From Syntrophomonadaceae bacterium (GTDB taxonomy: Bacteria > Bacillota > Dethiobacteria > DTU022), in contig SLQM01000040.1 of assembly GCA_007131435.1 (NCBI GenBank), positions 1-25,147 of the forward strand: a stretch of DNA of 25,147 bases, read 5' to 3'. Positions 22,960-25,147 of the stretch are shown piece after piece; position 1 is the stretch's first letter; every line of letters starts with the position of its first letter. The translations under genes and the position numbers were made by a program. The notes below the pieces were generated by a model that saw only the letters and a list, made by a program, of their open reading frames with translations, was not told where the DNA came from and searched no databases.

Positions 22960-23148
22960 TTACTTGCTTTCTTCAACATTGACCAGGTAGTTTACCCGGT
23001 TGGCCATACCCCTGATTACATCAGTATCATCATGAACCACGGACTGACCGATCCTTTTCAGACCGAGCGCCTGCACTGTACGGCGATGCGTCGGTTTACG
23101 GGTCAGTGGACTGCGAACCAGGGTTATAATTAATTTTTTCTTCGCCAT
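22960..23148 (-). CDS. rpmD: Large ribosomal subunit protein uL30
   Basis: The 62-residue protein shows LIITLVRSPLTRKPTHRRTVQALGL and VVHDDTDVIRGMANRVNYLV, covering the whole L30 family. It lies between rpsE and rplO as expected for the spc operon. The start is ATG with AAGGAGAGTTAA upstream. Confidence 0.97.
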   Translation of the reverse strand: MAKKKLIITLVRSPLTRKPTHRRTVQALGLKRIGQSVVHDDTDVIRGMANRVNYLVNVEESK

Positions 23149-23163
23149 AACTGTTAACTCTCC

Positions 23164-23661
23164 TTAACCAAGCAGCTTATCTACTTCAATACCGCGCATA
23201 GCGCTCACTTCCTCGGCCCGCTTAAGCTGTTTTAACCCTTCCATTGTAGCATTTACTATATTAATTGCATTGGACGAACCGAGAGACTTTGTCAGAATAT
23301 CTTTTACCCCTGCCAATTCAAGGACTGCGCGAACCGGGCCACCGGCAATAACACCGGTACCTTCGGAAGCGGGTTTAAGCATAACCTTTCCACCGCCAAA
23401 GCGGCCGGTAATCGGGTGGGTTATAGTGGTCCCAACCATCGGGACAAAGATCAAGTTCTTTTTGGCATCTTCAATGCCCTTGCGAATAGCCTCGGGTACT
23501 TCACCGGCTTTGCCCATACCTGCTCCTACAACCCCGTTATGATCGCCAACGACGACCAGGGCACTGAAGCTGAAACGGCGTCCGCCTTTAACAACCTTGG
23601 CCACACGGTTAACCTTAACTACTTTTTCTTCCAGCTCTTGTGATGGTTCGATCTTAGACAC
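23164..23661 (-). CDS. rpsE: Small ribosomal subunit protein uS5
   Basis: S5 helps maintain decoding accuracy. The 165-residue product shows VNRVAKVVKGGRRFSFSALVVVGD, GKAGEVPEAIRKGIEDAKKN, the VMLKPASEGTGVIAGGPVRAVLELAGVKDILTKSLGSSN region and the terminal KRAEEVSAMRG. The start is GTG with a G-rich ribosome binding site (AAAGGGGG). It lies between rplR and rpmD. Confidence 0.98.
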   Translation of the reverse strand: MSKIEPSQELEEKVVKVNRVAKVVKGGRRFSFSALVVVGDHNGVVGAGMGKAGEVPEAIRKGIEDAKKNLIFVPMVGTTITHPITGRFGGGKVMLKPASEGTGVIAGGPVRAVLELAGVKDILTKSLGSSNAINIVNATMEGLKQLKRAEEVSAMRGIEVDKLLG

Positions 23662-23679
23662 CCCTGCTATTCCCCCTTT

Positions 23680-24048
23680 CTAAAAGTTTAACCCGGCTTC
23701 ACGGGCCCCATCGGCCAGCTCTTTTACCCGGCCGTGATAGAGGTAACCGCCCCGGTCAAATACTACTTCTTTAATGCCCTTATCGACTGCCCTCTCGGCT
23801 ACCAGTTTTCCGACTTCACGGGCTGCCTCACGATTGCTCCCGCGTGAGAGTTTTGACCGCAATCCCGGATCAAGGGTAGATGCCGAAACTATTGTCGCTC
23901 CAGACTGGTCATCAATCACCTGGGCATAAATATTGTTACTGCTGCGAAAAACATTTAACCGTGGACGCTCGGTAGTACCGCTTATTTTATTGCGTACTCT
24001 CCTTTGACGCCTCTTGCGGCTGATTAAACGCGATTTAACTTTAAGCAC
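23680..24048 (-). CDS. rplR: Large ribosomal subunit protein uL18
   Basis: L18 binds 5S rRNA. The 122-residue sequence has RRQRRVRNKISGTTERPRLNVFRSSNNIYAQVIDD and ends FDRGGYLYHGRVKELADGAREAGLNF, the strongly conserved tail. The start is GTG with TGGAGGTG about 9 bases upstream. It lies between rplF and rpsE. Confidence 0.98.
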   Translation of the reverse strand: MLKVKSRLISRKRRQRRVRNKISGTTERPRLNVFRSSNNIYAQVIDDQSGATIVSASTLDPGLRSKLSRGSNREAAREVGKLVAERAVDKGIKEVVFDRGGYLYHGRVKELADGAREAGLNF

Positions 24049-24070
24049 TGCTCTTTACACCTCCAGGCGA

Positions 24071-24607
24071 CTATTTGCCCGCTTTACCAACTTTCTGGCG
24101 GACTACTTCATTTTCATAGCGGATGCCCTTACCCTTGTATGGTTCGGGCGGGAATGTCCGGCGAATAACCGCAGCAAGGTTTCCAACCGCCTGTTTGTCA
24201 ATCCCTTTTACCACGATCTTGGTGGGTGCGGGCACTTCAATTTCTACATTTTCGCCGGGCTCAAACTCAACGGGATGTGAAAACCCTACATTGAGAACCA
24301 GTTTTTTACCCTGCATTGCTGCCTTGTATCCAACCCCGACCAGTTCCAGGTTACGGCTGTAACCTTCGGTCACTCCCTCAACCATATTGGCAATCAAAGA
24401 CCTGGTCAGGCCATGCAGCGCCTTGTGGTTCGGGTTGTCTGAAGGCCTTTTCACATGAATCCAGCCTTCTTCCTGTTCAATAATCATCTCATCAGGTAAT
24501 TCCTGAAAAAGTTGCCCCTTGGGTCCCTTAACAGAAATATTTCTTCCGTCTAACTGCACCTCAACCTTATCGGGTACAGCGACAGGTTTTTTACCGGTTC
24601 GAGACAT
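24071..24607 (-). CDS. rplF: Large ribosomal subunit protein uL6
   Basis: L6 lies near the sarcin-ricin loop and the factor-binding site. The 178-residue protein starts MSRTGKKPVAVPDKVEV, shows VKGPKGQL, the LHGLTRSLIANMVEGVTEGYSRNLELVGVGYKA block, GIDKQAVGNLAAVIR and the terminal EPYKGKGIRYENEVVRQKVGKAGK. The start is ATG with GAGGAGG 7 bases upstream. It lies between rpsH and rplR. Confidence 0.98.
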   Translation of the reverse strand: MSRTGKKPVAVPDKVEVQLDGRNISVKGPKGQLFQELPDEMIIEQEEGWIHVKRPSDNPNHKALHGLTRSLIANMVEGVTEGYSRNLELVGVGYKAAMQGKKLVLNVGFSHPVEFEPGENVEIEVPAPTKIVVKGIDKQAVGNLAAVIRRTFPPEPYKGKGIRYENEVVRQKVGKAGK

Positions 24608-24627
24608 CGGTAAACCTCCTCGCTATG

Positions 24628-25023
24628 CTACCAAATATAGCATAATACTTCGCCGCCATGACCGGCTTCCCGCGCCTGGCGGTCACTCATTAACCCCTGG
24701 GAAGTGGAAATAACCGCTATACCCAGTCCTCCCAGGACCTTGGGCAGCTCGTCCTTGCCTGCATATACCCTTAAACCTGGTTTGCTGATCCTTTTCAGGC
24801 CGCTGATAATTTTCTCCTGGTTCGGGCCATACTTCAGGTGAACACGCAAAATACCCTGTTTGTTATCCTTGATATACTCATAATCCTTTATAAAACCTTC
24901 CTGCTTCATGATCGCTGCAATAGCGCGCTTGACGTTCGAGGCAGGAATTTCCACTGATTTGTGCTTTACATTATTTGCGTTACGCACACGTGTAAGCATA
25001 TCGGCAATCGGGTCTGTCATCAT
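24628..25023 (-). CDS. rpsH: Small ribosomal subunit protein uS8
   Basis: S8 is a central 16S rRNA-binding protein and regulator of the spc operon in several bacteria. The 131-residue product starts TDPIADMLTRVRNANNVKHKSVEIPAS and ends STSQGLMSDRQAREAGHGGEVLCYIW, as the family does. The start is ATGATG, with AGGAGG about 11 bases before the first ATG. It lies between rpsN and rplF. Confidence 0.98.
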   Translation of the reverse strand: MMTDPIADMLTRVRNANNVKHKSVEIPASNVKRAIAAIMKQEGFIKDYEYIKDNKQGILRVHLKYGPNQEKIISGLKRISKPGLRVYAGKDELPKVLGGLGIAVISTSQGLMSDRQAREAGHGGEVLCYIW

Positions 25024-25056
25024 GGGAACAACAACCTCCTCTCATTCTTTCATCAT

Positions 25057-25147
25057 CTACCAGCTGGCTTTTTTAATTCCCGGAATTTTTCCCTCGTTGG
25101 CCAGTTGACGAAAGTGAAGGCGGCACAGGCCGAATTTACGCATGTAA
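25057..25147 (-). CDS. rpsN: Small ribosomal subunit protein uS14, zinc type (partial, N-terminal part missing)
   Basis: The last 91 bases read on the minus strand as (Y)MRKFGLCRLHFRQLANEG, then KIPGIKKASW and a TAG stop. This is the C-terminal half of the short, zinc-type S14, and its place next to rpsH fits. The second zinc pair that normally reads CxxC is C-R-L-H here, so the last ligand would be His. The first CxxC lies outside the window. Confidence 0.93.
   Translation of the reverse strand, partial: YMRKFGLCRLHFRQLANEGKIPGIKKASW

Overview
The window looks like the chromosome of an anaerobic Gram-positive bacterium of the Bacillota, clostridial side. The evidence is the gene order of the large ribosomal cluster (secY-map-infA-rpmJ-rpsM-rpsK-rpsD-rpoA-rplQ-ecfA1-ecfA2-ecfT-truA ... 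rplM-rpsI), strong AGGAGG-type ribosome binding sites, zinc-type S4, S14 and L36 proteins, a KOW protein between map and infA, and frequent TTG/GTG starts. No species can be named from the sequence alone.

1-591 (+): end of a two-gene split chromate (ChrA-type) transporter. 592-897: an extended -10 promoter, a molybdenum-cofactor (Moco) riboswitch and an intrinsic terminator. 898-6988 (+): a compact Moco operon of moeA, a MoeA-periplasmic-binding-protein fusion, moaA, a MobB-MoaC fusion and a MOSC-MogA fusion. Together these supply GTP cyclisation to cPMP (MoaA, MoaC), molybdopterin adenylylation (Mog), metal insertion (MoeA) and dinucleotide or sulfur-carrier related steps (MobB, MOSC). MoaD, MoaE and a MoeB-like activator are not here. 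6989-7142: a REP-like repeat with a 29-bp perfect inverted repeat between convergent genes.

7143-8898 (-): an archaeal-type (group II) geranylgeranylglyceryl phosphate synthase with its own consensus promoter, and a metallo-beta-lactamase-fold hydrolase. 8945-9869 (-): rplM-rpsI with promoter and terminator. 10081-13478: a visibly AT-richer block lying where truA and rplM are usually adjacent. It carries a CDF-like membrane protein and a phytol/dolichol kinase-like membrane protein (-), and a secreted PHP-domain protein with a C-terminal dockerin (+).

13524-25147 (-): truA, the ECF transporter energising module (ecfT, ecfA2, ecfA1), then rplQ back to the end of rpsN, i.e. the 3' part of the S10-spc-alpha cluster read on the minus strand. 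The usual adk between secY and map is missing. The most notable signals are the archaeal-type GGGP synthase near a prenol-kinase-like gene, the dockerin-bearing PHP protein inserted into the ribosomal neighbourhood, the heavily fused riboswitch-controlled Moco operon, and the REP-like hairpin.
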